A DNA stretch of 14,347 nt, taken from DATEMK01 sp035275625. Its GTDB lineage: Bacteria > Bacteroidota > Bacteroidia > AKYH767-A > OLB10. The stretch is taken from assembly GCA_035275625.1 (NCBI GenBank), contig DATEMK010000581.1, forward strand, positions 1-14,347, written 5' to 3'. Position numbers and translations under genes: made by a program. Numbering within the stretch: the stretch's first letter is position 1; every line of letters starts with the position of its first letter. Below, piece by piece: positions 1 through 6,938 of this stretch. The notes below the pieces were generated by a model. The model made no database searches. It saw only the letters and a list, made by a program, of their open reading frames with translations, and had not been told where the DNA came from.

Positions 1-582
1 ATATGGAATTTTAGATTCGGAAAGCAATGTGAGCTTGGCAGAAGTTTTTGCCATTTGCATCAGTGAAAGTGCTGCTTCCATCATGCGCGCTCCTCCTGAT
101 TTTGAAATCAGCAGGAACGGACATTTTTTTTCAATGCTGTGATCAATCGCTCTCGAAATTTTTTCACCCATCACCGAACCCATTGATCCGCCTATATATT
201 TAAAATCCATGCATGCAACAACAAGCTTATGCCCGTTTAGTTTGCCATACACCGTACGGATAGCATCTTTTAACCCGGTATTCTTTTGCGTATCAGCAAT
301 GCGGTCAGCATATTTTTTTGTATCCACAAAATGAAGTGGGTCAGCCGAGATCATGTCTGCATTCAGCTCAGCGAATTTATTATTGTCAATGAGAATTTCA
401 AAATATTCTGCTGAACCGATGCGTTCGTGAAAATTGCACTTCAGGCAAACAAATAAATTATCAGCATGTTCTTTTGTAGTTAAAATCGCTTTACACGAAG
501 GACATTTATACCACAATCCTTCGGGAGTTTCTTTTTTCTCCCGGGTGGTAATGCCTTCTTTGATGCGTTTAAACCAGCTCAT
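1..582 (-). CDS. accD: Acetyl-CoA carboxylase carboxyltransferase subunit beta (AccD), N-terminal part, cut by the window edge
   Basis: The first 194 codons are present and the 3' end lies beyond base 1; the family is usually about 280-305 residues. AccD pairs with AccA to form the cytoplasmic carboxyltransferase that moves CO2 from carboxybiotin to acetyl-CoA, giving malonyl-CoA for fatty acid synthesis. The protein begins MSWFKRIKEG. It carries the AccD zinc ribbon: C27, C30, C46 and C49 in CX2C-X15-CX2C spacing, preceded by the usual GLWYKCPSC context. Farther on come YIGGSMGSVMGEK (about 133-145) and the crotonase-like core motif SGGARM (about 169-174). The ATG at 580-582 is the natural family start. 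It lies 73 bp after the aldolase stop, in the same orientation, so the two may be cotranscribed across a repeat-filled gap. Identity is nearly certain from the zinc ribbon and core motifs. Confidence 0.97.
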   Translation of the reverse strand, partial: MSWFKRIKEGITTREKKETPEGLWYKCPSCKAILTTKEHADNLFVCLKCNFHERIGSAEYFEILIDNNKFAELNADMISADPLHFVDTKKYADRIADTQKNTGLKDAIRTVYGKLNGHKLVVACMDFKYIGGSMGSVMGEKISRAIDHSIEKKCPFLLISKSGGARMMEAALSLMQMAKTSAKLTLLSESKIPY

Positions 583-655
583 TTTTTCAATTTGAAAATT
601 TGAAAATCAGATAATTTGAAAATCACATTGACTTATTTTCAAATCTTCAAATTAA
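583..655. repeat. Octameric tandem repeats and inverted repeat in the aldolase-accD gap
   Basis: The gap between the aldolase stop and the accD start is largely repetitive. On the plus strand TTTGAAAA occurs at 591-598, 599-606 and 615-622, in an 8-bp phase with degenerate units between. On the other strand the same unit appears twice, as ATTTGAAG then ATTTGAAA (plus-strand 635-653). The opposed copies make a 10-bp perfect inverted repeat, 614-623 with 635-644, around an 11-nt loop. An RNA hairpin here would be AT-rich and weak. No U-run follows it in a way that marks a clear terminator. Confidence 0.75.
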
Positions 656-1714
656 TTAAGCAATTGTAATTTCCTTTTCAAGATACACATCCTGGATTGC
701 GTTCAGCATTTCAATTCCGTCTTTAAAAGGTTTTTGAAATGCTTTGCGCCCGGAGATGAGTCCTTGTCCGCCTGCACGTTTATTGATTACGGCCGTAGTC
801 ACTGCTTCAGCCATATCGCTTGCTCCTTTTGACTCTCCGCCTGAATTAATCAAACCTGCTCTTCCTGCATAACAATTCAAAACCTGGTAGCGGCAAAGAT
901 CAATCGGATGATCGGATGATAATTGTTCGTAAACTTTCTTATGGGTCTTTCCGAAATTTAATGCAGTAAAGCCACCGTTATTTGTCGGAAGTTTTTGTTT
1001 GATGATGTCAGCCTGGATGGTAACGCCCAAATGATTTGCCTGTCCCGTAAGATCAGCGGCTGCATGATAATCCGTTCCGTCTTTTTTGAATCCGCTGTTG
1101 CGGAGATAGCACCACAGCACGGTTGCCATTCCCAAACGGTGAGCTTCCTCAAATGCATGAGCCACTTCAACAATTTGTCTTGCAGATTCGGCAGAACCAA
1201 AATAAATTGTTGCACCAACGGCTGCTGCGCCCATGTTCCATGCATCGTTTACCGTTCCAAACATGATCTGGTCAAACTTGTTCGGATAGGTGAGAAATTC
1301 ATTATGATTAATTTTTACAATGAACGGAATTTTCGGAGCATATTTTCTCGAAACGGCAGCAAGCACACCGTAAGTGGAAGCAACAGCATTGCATCCTCCT
1401 TCAATAGCCAGTTTTACAATATTTTCAGGATCAAAATACATCGGGTTGGGCGCAAACGAAGCGCCTCCTGAATGTTCAATCCCCTGGTCAACCGGAAGAA
1501 TAGAGACATAACCCGTTCCGGAAAGCCGTCCGTGATTATATATTGCGTGAAGGTTTCGCAGCACATTATTATTCCTGTTTGTGGGAACAAAAATTCTGTC
1601 CACAAAATCAGCGCCCGGCTGATGCAGATCATTTTTACTCACAGTTTTACATTCGTGATTCAGCAGCGAATCAGCCTGGTCTCCCAATAGTTCTTTTATT
1701 TTTTTTAATGACAT
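656..1714 (-). CDS. Class I (archaeal/DhnA-type) fructose-bisphosphate aldolase
   Basis: This encodes a 352-residue cytosolic aldolase of the DhnA/FbaB family (E. coli FbaB has 350), which cleaves fructose 1,6-bisphosphate to DHAP and glyceraldehyde 3-phosphate through a lysine Schiff base. Visible family features are the N-terminal ILPVDQGIEHS block (about 72-82), INHNEF (about 135-140), the ADIIKQK strand whose first lysine (about K239) is the expected Schiff-base residue, and the phosphate-binding segments NSGGES (about 290-295) and SGRKAFQ (about 321-327). I place the start at the ATG at 1712-1714 (MSLKKIKELLG). The frame stays open to a TTG 54 bp upstream, but that extension (MSANEIIFDAK) is unlike the family. 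A TAGTTTTG element lies upstream. The gene sits between tamL and accD in the same orientation. It resembles E. coli fbaB, but I leave the symbol empty because orthology is not shown. Confidence 0.94.
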   Translation of the reverse strand: MSLKKIKELLGDQADSLLNHECKTVSKNDLHQPGADFVDRIFVPTNRNNNVLRNLHAIYNHGRLSGTGYVSILPVDQGIEHSGGASFAPNPMYFDPENIVKLAIEGGCNAVASTYGVLAAVSRKYAPKIPFIVKINHNEFLTYPNKFDQIMFGTVNDAWNMGAAAVGATIYFGSAESARQIVEVAHAFEEAHRLGMATVLWCYLRNSGFKKDGTDYHAAADLTGQANHLGVTIQADIIKQKLPTNNGGFTALNFGKTHKKVYEQLSSDHPIDLCRYQVLNCYAGRAGLINSGGESKGASDMAEAVTTAVINKRAGGQGLISGRKAFQKPFKDGIEMLNAIQDVYLEKEITIA

Positions 1715-1765
1715 GATGGAAATTAGAATTAAATATTTAGCATCAAAGATTATTTCGTTTGCTGA

Positions 1766-1773
1766 CAAAACTA
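1766..1773 (-). promoter_or_regulatory. Candidate -7 element of the aldolase promoter
   Basis: On the minus strand this reads TAGTTTTG, a perfect match to the Bacteroidetes TAnnTTTG element. It would give a leader of roughly 45-50 nt before the ATG at 1714. The only nearby -33 candidate is a TTG at 1798-1800, about 24 nt upstream. That is longer than the usual spacing, so the call is tentative. Confidence 0.4.
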
Positions 1774-1796
1774 ATAAAATAATTCAGAATGATTCC

Positions 1797-1817
1797 CCAA
1801 CCTCCAACCTTAAACCT
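1797..1817. repeat. Three tandem heptamers abutting the tamL stop codon
   Basis: Two exact copies of CCAACCT (1797-1803 and 1804-1810) are followed by the related TAAACCT (1811-1817), whose last base is the first base of the tamL stop complement. It belongs to the same class of short tandem repeats as those at 591-630, 8252-8300 and 10240-10274. Confidence 0.65.
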
Positions 1818-4111
1818 CAGAATGGATACCCGATTCCAAAGTTGCTTGTGACTCCCTGAAAAAGATGCAGATCGTCATACACCCATCCATCATTTTCAGG
1901 GTGGGTGGGATCCCTGAATTTATAACCTAAATCATACCTGAAAATGAAAAAAGTAAAATTAAAACGAAAACCATATCCCGCACCAATGGCAATTTCATTA
2001 TAGAATTTATTCCATTCAAATTTTCCGCCCGGCCGGTTGGCATCCTCATGTGTAAGCCAGACATTACCGGCATCAACAAAAAAGGCTCCCTGGAGAATTT
2101 TAAAAATATCAAAACGGTATTCAATATTGCTGTTGATTTTTATTTCACCTGTTTGCTGAATTGTTTCTTTAAAATAGGATCCCGGGCCAATGGTTCGTGC
2201 AAAGAAAGCGCGTAAGTCGTTGGAACCACCCGCATAAAAACTTTTTTCAAAAGGAAGAGAGCGTGAGTTGAGGTAAGGAACGCCAATCCCTCCTGCAAGC
2301 CTGTACACAACGGTGTTATTCGCATCAGGAACAAAGTAAAATCTGAAATCTGCATCAGGCTTTATATATTGCGCATAATGATTGTTAAGAAAAGTATAAC
2401 TGCTGTCTTTTTTTGCTACCCTTCCGGTGAGTTCATCTTTTAACCGGAGGGAATTTCCGGCTGCTTCAAAATTCAGGCGCAGAAAAATAAAACTTTTTGC
2501 TCTGTTAAGCTCCTGGGATGTGAAGATAAGACTGTATCTTCCGTCCGTGATCAGGTGATCCTCATAACTGCTTGTCAATGCAGGGTCTCCTATTTCTTCC
2601 AGCTTTTGCTGAAACACAGGATCGGGTTTTACACTTACAAAATTAACTTCAGCGGGATATGCCTGGAAGCGGAAATAATTTGAAAATTTATAAATTGCCC
2701 CTGCTGAAAAATCTGCAATGCGCCTGTAAAATTCCGGGCGCTGCTGCAAATTGTAAGACATTATTAATTCAGTTGAACTGATGACCGATTTATTCTTTGG
2801 CCTGAATAGAGAAACCACCCGCGGGATATTCAATCTTGCTTCCGGTCCGAATTCATACGTGTTAAAAAAAAGTATTTTTTTGTTTTCCTCAATCGGTGCA
2901 TTTTTTAAATTTTCAAAAGCTGTTTTAATTCTAAAGTCGAATGTTTCTGCTCCTCTGAAAGTGTTTTTGTTTAAATATATAATATTAACTAATGCGCCCA
3001 GGTTACCCCCGTTATGTGTTCCTTCCAATTCTATTTTGTAAGATTGCTTTGACAGGGGAGTGAGCAGGACATAACAATTTAATTTATTTTCATTTTTCAT
3101 CAATGCCTCGCTGTCTGTTTCAAATTTGATATTGATGAAACGAAAATTTCCGAGATCGCCTAATGACCTGTAAGTATTTTCATGATCGCTTAAACGATAG
3201 AGTTCCCCGGATTTGAAAAAAATATTCCGGGCAAGCGGAGATGGACGGAAATTAAAGTGACCCGAAGAAGAAAGAAAATAATAGTTGTTATAATTCAGGG
3301 TATCAAAAGAGACTCTTTCATTAATGTTTAACGGATCATAATCAGTTCTCACATAAATTTTATTTATGGAATACTGGATATGATTTTGACTCTTTACGCT
3401 GGCTATGGTATCTTTAATAATTTCAAAGGGATTGCTCACTGTCATGTAAATATTCACGCTTTTTGATTTAAGAGAGCTGTCAATTTTAAAAGCAATGTAT
3501 TGCTGGTTAAAAGCATAAAACCCGGTGTTTTTTAATATGGTTGTAATACGTTCACGTTCTTTTTGAATGATGCCGGTATCATAATTATCTCCCGTATGGA
3601 TGAGTGTATTTTTATTTTCGGCATTTACAATTGAATCAATAACAGGATCCTTAATGGAAAAGAAAAAAGACTTCACTTTATAAGGTGCATTTTCCGTAAT
3701 GTAATAAATTACGTTTGCTTTATGTTTGGAAACATAAGCAATTGAATCTCTCACTTCGGCATTATAATAGCCAATATTTTCCATATACTGCTTAATCTGT
3801 TTTACGGATCGTGTGGTTAACGCAGTGTCAAGCAAAACGGGTTCTTCACCAATAGTTCTTTTTACCCATCCCCAATGCCAGCGGTTGGCAAGATTATACA
3901 CTCCGAGGTGGAACCGGAATACGCCTAAAATTTTCCTGTTTGGTTTTTGTTTTATAATCGGTCTGATCCCTTCCTTTAAAGAAGAATTATCCACCTTAAT
4001 AATATTTTTATTGAGCAAAATTGCATTGTCACCCATTTTTCGCACAGGGTTACAGGAGAAAAGGCAGGCACTAAGGAAAAGACAAAAAGAAATGAATGTT
4101 AGCCGCTTCAC
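1817..4111 (-). CDS. TamL-like Omp85/BamA-family outer-membrane lipoprotein
   Basis: This 764-residue protein has a lipoprotein signal peptide, a periplasmic POTRA-like N-terminal half and a C-terminal 16-strand-type barrel (bacterial surface antigen domain, roughly 400-764). TamL proteins are the Bacteroidota relatives of TamA, thought to act with TamB in outer-membrane biogenesis. The start chosen is GTG at 4109-4111, giving MKRLTFISF followed by a hydrophobic run and two possible lipidated cysteines, C16 (LSAC) and C20 (LFSC). C20, followed by NPVRK, looks more like the family. The frame continues to a TTG at 4142-4144, but that adds residues before the signal peptide. The Omp85 loop-6 motif appears as GGSNDLRAF with R634, so the usual RGF/RGY is RAF here. 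The protein ends in GIGYPF, with the terminal aromatic typical of barrels. No tamB lies next to it in this window. The family is sure; the TamL subtype is inferred from the lipobox. Confidence 0.9.
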   Translation of the reverse strand: MKRLTFISFCLFLSACLFSCNPVRKMGDNAILLNKNIIKVDNSSLKEGIRPIIKQKPNRKILGVFRFHLGVYNLANRWHWGWVKRTIGEEPVLLDTALTTRSVKQIKQYMENIGYYNAEVRDSIAYVSKHKANVIYYITENAPYKVKSFFFSIKDPVIDSIVNAENKNTLIHTGDNYDTGIIQKERERITTILKNTGFYAFNQQYIAFKIDSSLKSKSVNIYMTVSNPFEIIKDTIASVKSQNHIQYSINKIYVRTDYDPLNINERVSFDTLNYNNYYFLSSSGHFNFRPSPLARNIFFKSGELYRLSDHENTYRSLGDLGNFRFINIKFETDSEALMKNENKLNCYVLLTPLSKQSYKIELEGTHNGGNLGALVNIIYLNKNTFRGAETFDFRIKTAFENLKNAPIEENKKILFFNTYEFGPEARLNIPRVVSLFRPKNKSVISSTELIMSYNLQQRPEFYRRIADFSAGAIYKFSNYFRFQAYPAEVNFVSVKPDPVFQQKLEEIGDPALTSSYEDHLITDGRYSLIFTSQELNRAKSFIFLRLNFEAAGNSLRLKDELTGRVAKKDSSYTFLNNHYAQYIKPDADFRFYFVPDANNTVVYRLAGGIGVPYLNSRSLPFEKSFYAGGSNDLRAFFARTIGPGSYFKETIQQTGEIKINSNIEYRFDIFKILQGAFFVDAGNVWLTHEDANRPGGKFEWNKFYNEIAIGAGYGFRFNFTFFIFRYDLGYKFRDPTHPENDGWVYDDLHLFQGVTSNFGIGYPF

Positions 4112-4129
4112 TTGATAATATGTCTGATG

Positions 4130-4160
4130 TTTGTAAAAGTACAATTTAACTTTAATTTTG
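4130..4160 (+). promoter_or_regulatory. Bacteroidetes-type promoter of the RNA methyltransferase gene
   Basis: TTTG at 4130-4133, a spacer of exactly 19 nt, then TAATTTTG at 4153-4160. Both elements match the Bacteroidetes consensus (TTTG, about 19 nt, TAnnTTTG) perfectly. Transcription would begin near 4164-4166, leaving a leader of about 36-38 nt before the ATG at 4202. It lies in the divergent gap next to the tamL start. I could not identify an equally good minus-strand promoter for tamL. Confidence 0.8.
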
Positions 4161-4201
4161 ATTGCTCATTTGAGCGAGACAAGTTTAATATCTTTCGGTT
4201 T

Positions 4202-4945
4202 ATGATTTCTAAAAATCAGGTGAAACTTATCAGGTCTCTGCATGTTAAAAAGTTCAGAGAACGTGAAGGATTGTTTATTGCAGAAGGAGAAAAAATTGTA
4301 AACGGGCTTTTGAATTCTGATTTCAAAATTCATTCATTTTATTTTACTTCTGAGTGGAACGGGAGAATTGAGAAACAAAATATTTCTTATGAAATCTCCG
4401 AAGAAGATTTGAAAAAAATAAGTTTGCTTGAAAGCCCTAACAAAATTCTTGCAGTTGCCCATATTCCTGCATGTAAAATTGACATTCATAAACTTACTGA
4501 CGGGTTTACACTCATGCTGGATGATATCCAGGACCCGGGCAATTTAGGAACCATTATCAGAACGGCTGACTGGTTTGGAATAAAAAACATTATTTGCTCA
4601 AAAGAATCGGTGGATGCATTTAACCCCAAAGTTGTTCAATCCTCCATGGGATCACTTTTCAGCACGAATATTTTTTATGAGGATTTGGAAAATGTTCTTT
4701 TGCATGTAAAAAAAGAATTTAATATTCCGGTTTACGGAGCTGTTACAGATGGCAAAAATATTCTTGATAAAAACCTGGACTCAAAAAGTATTTTATTAAT
4801 GGGAAATGAATCAAAAGGAATAAGCGAAAGTTTGTTAAGCCTGGTGGATGAAAAAATTACCATTCTGAAGCAGGGAAAAAGCGCTGCTGAATCTTTAAAC
4901 GTTGCTATTGCCACATCAATTTTGTGTTATGAGTTTTGCAAGTAA
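4202..4945 (+). CDS. SpoU/TrmH-family RNA 2'-O-ribose methyltransferase
   Basis: This 247-residue protein is an SPOUT (trefoil-knot) enzyme that transfers a methyl group from S-adenosylmethionine to a ribose 2'-OH in tRNA or rRNA. The N-terminal part (1-95) looks like the SpoU substrate-binding domain (VKKFREREGLFIAEGEK, about 15-31). The three SpoU motifs follow in order: NLGTIIRTADWFG (114-126, with N114 and the catalytic-type R120), LLMGNESKGIS (198-208, E203 and G206), and SLNVAIATS (231-239, with N233). The start is the ATG at 4202. The frame is open upstream to 4112, but the extension is low-complexity and would cross the promoter at 4130-4160. Which RNA is modified cannot be read from the sequence; RlmB-like and TrmH-like roles are both possible. 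The next gene begins 18 bp after the stop and probably shares the transcript. Confidence 0.93.
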   Translation: MISKNQVKLIRSLHVKKFREREGLFIAEGEKIVNGLLNSDFKIHSFYFTSEWNGRIEKQNISYEISEEDLKKISLLESPNKILAVAHIPACKIDIHKLTDGFTLMLDDIQDPGNLGTIIRTADWFGIKNIICSKESVDAFNPKVVQSSMGSLFSTNIFYEDLENVLLHVKKEFNIPVYGAVTDGKNILDKNLDSKSILLMGNESKGISESLLSLVDEKITILKQGKSAAESLNVAIATSILCYEFCK

Positions 4946-4963
4946 TAAGCGGGCAGTTGAAAA

Positions 4964-6376
4964 ATGAGAAACAGGACCTACTTTTTCCTGCTTGCAATTT
5001 CCGGAAGCCTGTTTTTGTTGTTGTTTCTTGTTGTAAGTTATTATAACCGGCTTGCTGCAGATGATTTTTATTATTTAGGCGGATACACAGAAAAGGGTGT
5101 GTGGGGATGTATGCGCGATTTATATTACGGGTACAGTGCCCGTTGGACAGCTTATCTTTTTACCGGGTGGATCATCAGCATGAACGCTTTCACGTATTAT
5201 CATTTCTTTTTTAATGGTATTACACTTTTGATCATGATTCTTTCTTTCTATTTCCTGGTTAAAAATATTGTTTATAAAATATTAAGTATAAAACTTTCTG
5301 CAAAACTGAATATTTTGTATGCACTCATATTATCCTGCAGCCTGTTTTTTTCGAGCTACAGCATTTCCGAAACGTGGTTTTGGCTGGTGCAGGTTTGTAC
5401 TTATTTATGGAGCATTATCATGAGCCTTATCCTCCTCAATATCCTGGTGAATGAAAGATTTAAACCTGTCCATTATTTACTTATCATAATTACCACTGTA
5501 TTTATCGGGGGTGCCAGCGAATCATTTGCCTTAGTAAATATTTTTTTGCTGAGTTCATATTTGGGATTATCAAATTCCGGCTTAAAGAAGAATTCGTTCA
5601 TTTCTTTTCCGAAACATCAAAATACTAACAAGAAAATAATGCTGGCGCTGATTTTTCTTTTAATTTCTTTTACAATTACCATGGTGGCACCGGGAAATGA
5701 AATCCGTTACAGCGCTTTGCCGAAAGCAGGCTTTATTGAAACTGTATGGATTCAAATCAAATCTTTTATAAAAATAATTTTTATCAGGACTCCTTTAAAA
5801 CTGCATTATCTTTTTCTTTTCAGCTTTCCCTGGTTAGTGCTGGGAAAATATTTGTCACAATCACTTCCGAAAAGTAACTTGATAACAGCTTTGTTTTCAC
5901 TGAAAAAATATTTTATCCTGCTGCTGATCCTGGTTTTTATTTTTTTAGTACCTACTTCTTTTATTATGTCCGAGATTGGACCAGACAGGGCATTGTCCCA
6001 AATCTCCTTCCTCATTTGCCTTTGTTTTTCAGCTTTCTTTTTTTTCACCGGGTATTTCGTTGAAATAAATAATAAGGCTTTTCAAATTTTAAAAACCGGA
6101 ACAGCTCTTATTTCAATTGGAGTTTTATTGTTTCATCTTAACAAACAATTCTCCTCAACAAAAAAATACGCAAATGCGTTCGATCAAAGAATGAATTTGC
6201 TGGAGGAACTTAATAAGTCAGGACAAAATAATATAATTGAGTTAAACACACTGCCTTCTCCGGGAATGATTTATTCAGCGGAAATTTCAGAAGACACAAA
6301 TTATTTTACAAACAACTTTCTTGAGTATGCTTTGCATTTGAAGTTTGATATAAAAAAGAAGTCAAACCATCCATAA
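4964..6376 (+). CDS. Polytopic membrane protein, DUF6056-like, possible GT-C-fold glycosyltransferase
   Basis: A 470-residue integral membrane protein with about ten or more hydrophobic segments. After the first membrane helix (5-27) comes an acidic pair in AADDFYY (D33, D34), then YGYSARWTAYL (about 55-65), SETWFW (135-139 region, E136) and APGNEIR (242-248). The early DD motif and an APGN..R segment are what I associate with DUF6056 and other GT-C-like proteins, in which acidic residues of the first extracytoplasmic loop bind a lipid-linked sugar donor. The C-terminal 80 residues are soluble. The family assignment is from memory of motifs; the enzymatic role is inference and no substrate is indicated. 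The ATG at 4964-4966 lies 18 bp after the methyltransferase stop, so the two are probably cotranscribed, though a functional link is not evident. It ends just before the hairpin at 6381-6409. Confidence 0.75.
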   Translation: MRNRTYFFLLAISGSLFLLLFLVVSYYNRLAADDFYYLGGYTEKGVWGCMRDLYYGYSARWTAYLFTGWIISMNAFTYYHFFFNGITLLIMILSFYFLVKNIVYKILSIKLSAKLNILYALILSCSLFFSSYSISETWFWLVQVCTYLWSIIMSLILLNILVNERFKPVHYLLIIITTVFIGGASESFALVNIFLLSSYLGLSNSGLKKNSFISFPKHQNTNKKIMLALIFLLISFTITMVAPGNEIRYSALPKAGFIETVWIQIKSFIKIIFIRTPLKLHYLFLFSFPWLVLGKYLSQSLPKSNLITALFSLKKYFILLLILVFIFLVPTSFIMSEIGPDRALSQISFLICLCFSAFFFFTGYFVEINNKAFQILKTGTALISIGVLLFHLNKQFSSTKKYANAFDQRMNLLEELNKSGQNNIIELNTLPSPGMIYSAEISEDTNYFTNNFLEYALHLKFDIKKKSNHP

Positions 6377-6380
6377 AATC

Positions 6381-6409
6381 AAAACCCCCTTTTTTTGGAA
6401 GGAGGCTTT
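6381..6409. terminator. Hairpin between convergent genes, probable terminator, stronger on the minus strand
   Basis: Arms 6381-6391 and 6399-6409 form an 11-position stem with a 7-nt loop. In plus-strand RNA two positions are A/C mismatches. In minus-strand RNA the same positions become G-U wobbles, so the stem is continuous and the 3' arm ends in UUUU, with GAUUUU following. It lies 4 bp after the plus-strand membrane-protein stop and about 33 bp after the apaG stop, where a bidirectional terminator would be expected. Confidence 0.65.
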
Positions 6410-6442
6410 AATCGTTTTAGGATAATTGTCAGATGAAAATTC

Positions 6443-6829
6443 TTAGTTAAGCTTGCTTGGAACCACCATTTTGAATTCCGGTATTTTTACATAAAAAAGC
6501 TTTTTGTTGTTTTGACGTTCCATTAAATAGGTTCCATACATTTTGCCGATTTCGGTGTTCAGGTTGCAACCTGAAACATAACGGTAGGTTTCTCCCTGGC
6601 CGATAAAAGGTTGTTCTCCAACAACACCTTCACCTTCAACTTCCCTTCTTGTATTATCACTGTCAACAATGTACCAATGGCGTCTTTTTAACCTGATAAT
6701 ATCTTCACTTTCATTTACAATGGTGATGCGATATGCAAAAACATAATGGGATTGTCCTGGATTTGAATGGGTGGGTTGATAGAAGGTTTCAACGCTCACT
6801 TTTACTCCGGATGTTACTTCTGTTACCAT
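6443..6829 (-). CDS. apaG: ApaG domain protein
   Basis: A 128-residue single-domain protein of the ApaG/DUF525 family, a fibronectin-III-like fold of about 125 residues, so it is full length. The conserved block GEGVVGEQP (66-74) is followed by GETYRYVSG (79-87) and MYGTYLM (97-103), which together identify the family. ApaG has been linked to Co2+/Mg2+ resistance in enterobacteria and to nucleotide or pyrophosphate binding, but its biochemical role is not settled and nothing here resolves it. The ATG at 6827-6829 is the natural start. A good promoter lies 21 bp upstream and a hairpin lies after the stop, so this gene is probably a monocistronic unit, although it follows the T9SS plug gene in the same orientation. 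Confidence 0.95.
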   Translation of the reverse strand: MVTEVTSGVKVSVETFYQPTHSNPGQSHYVFAYRITIVNESEDIIRLKRRHWYIVDSDNTRREVEGEGVVGEQPFIGQGETYRYVSGCNLNTEIGKMYGTYLMERQNNKKLFYVKIPEFKMVVPSKLN

Positions 6830-6849
6830 ATTTTCTCAATTTATTACCT

Positions 6850-6880
6850 CAAAAATAGTAAAGACATTTTATAATGCAAG
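6850..6880 (-). promoter_or_regulatory. Bacteroidetes-type promoter of apaG
   Basis: On the minus strand CTTG (6877-6880) is followed by a 19-nt spacer and TATTTTTG (6850-6857). The -7 element matches TAnnTTTG perfectly and the -33 element matches three of four bases (TTG). Transcription would start near 6846, giving a short leader of about 17 nt. Confidence 0.72.
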
Positions 6881-6938
6881 TCTTTTATGACGAAATTTTG
6901 ATTTTTTAGGGTGAACGTACGAAATCAGGCATTGAATT

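Noticed and set aside
995..1690. Plus-strand open frames (158 and 72 codons) opposite the aldolase gene
   Set aside because: They lie wholly antisense to a well-conserved aldolase frame and show no recognisable domain; they are codon-bias shadows.
1715..1768. N-terminal extension of the aldolase to a TTG at 1768
   Set aside because: The added residues are unlike the family, which begins near MSLKKIKELLG, and the extension would cover the candidate -7 element at 1766-1773.
4112..4201. Upstream extensions of both tamL (TTG at 4144) and the methyltransferase (open to 4112)
   Set aside because: Both would translate the promoter region. tamL would gain residues before its signal peptide, and the methyltransferase would gain a stretch not seen in the family.
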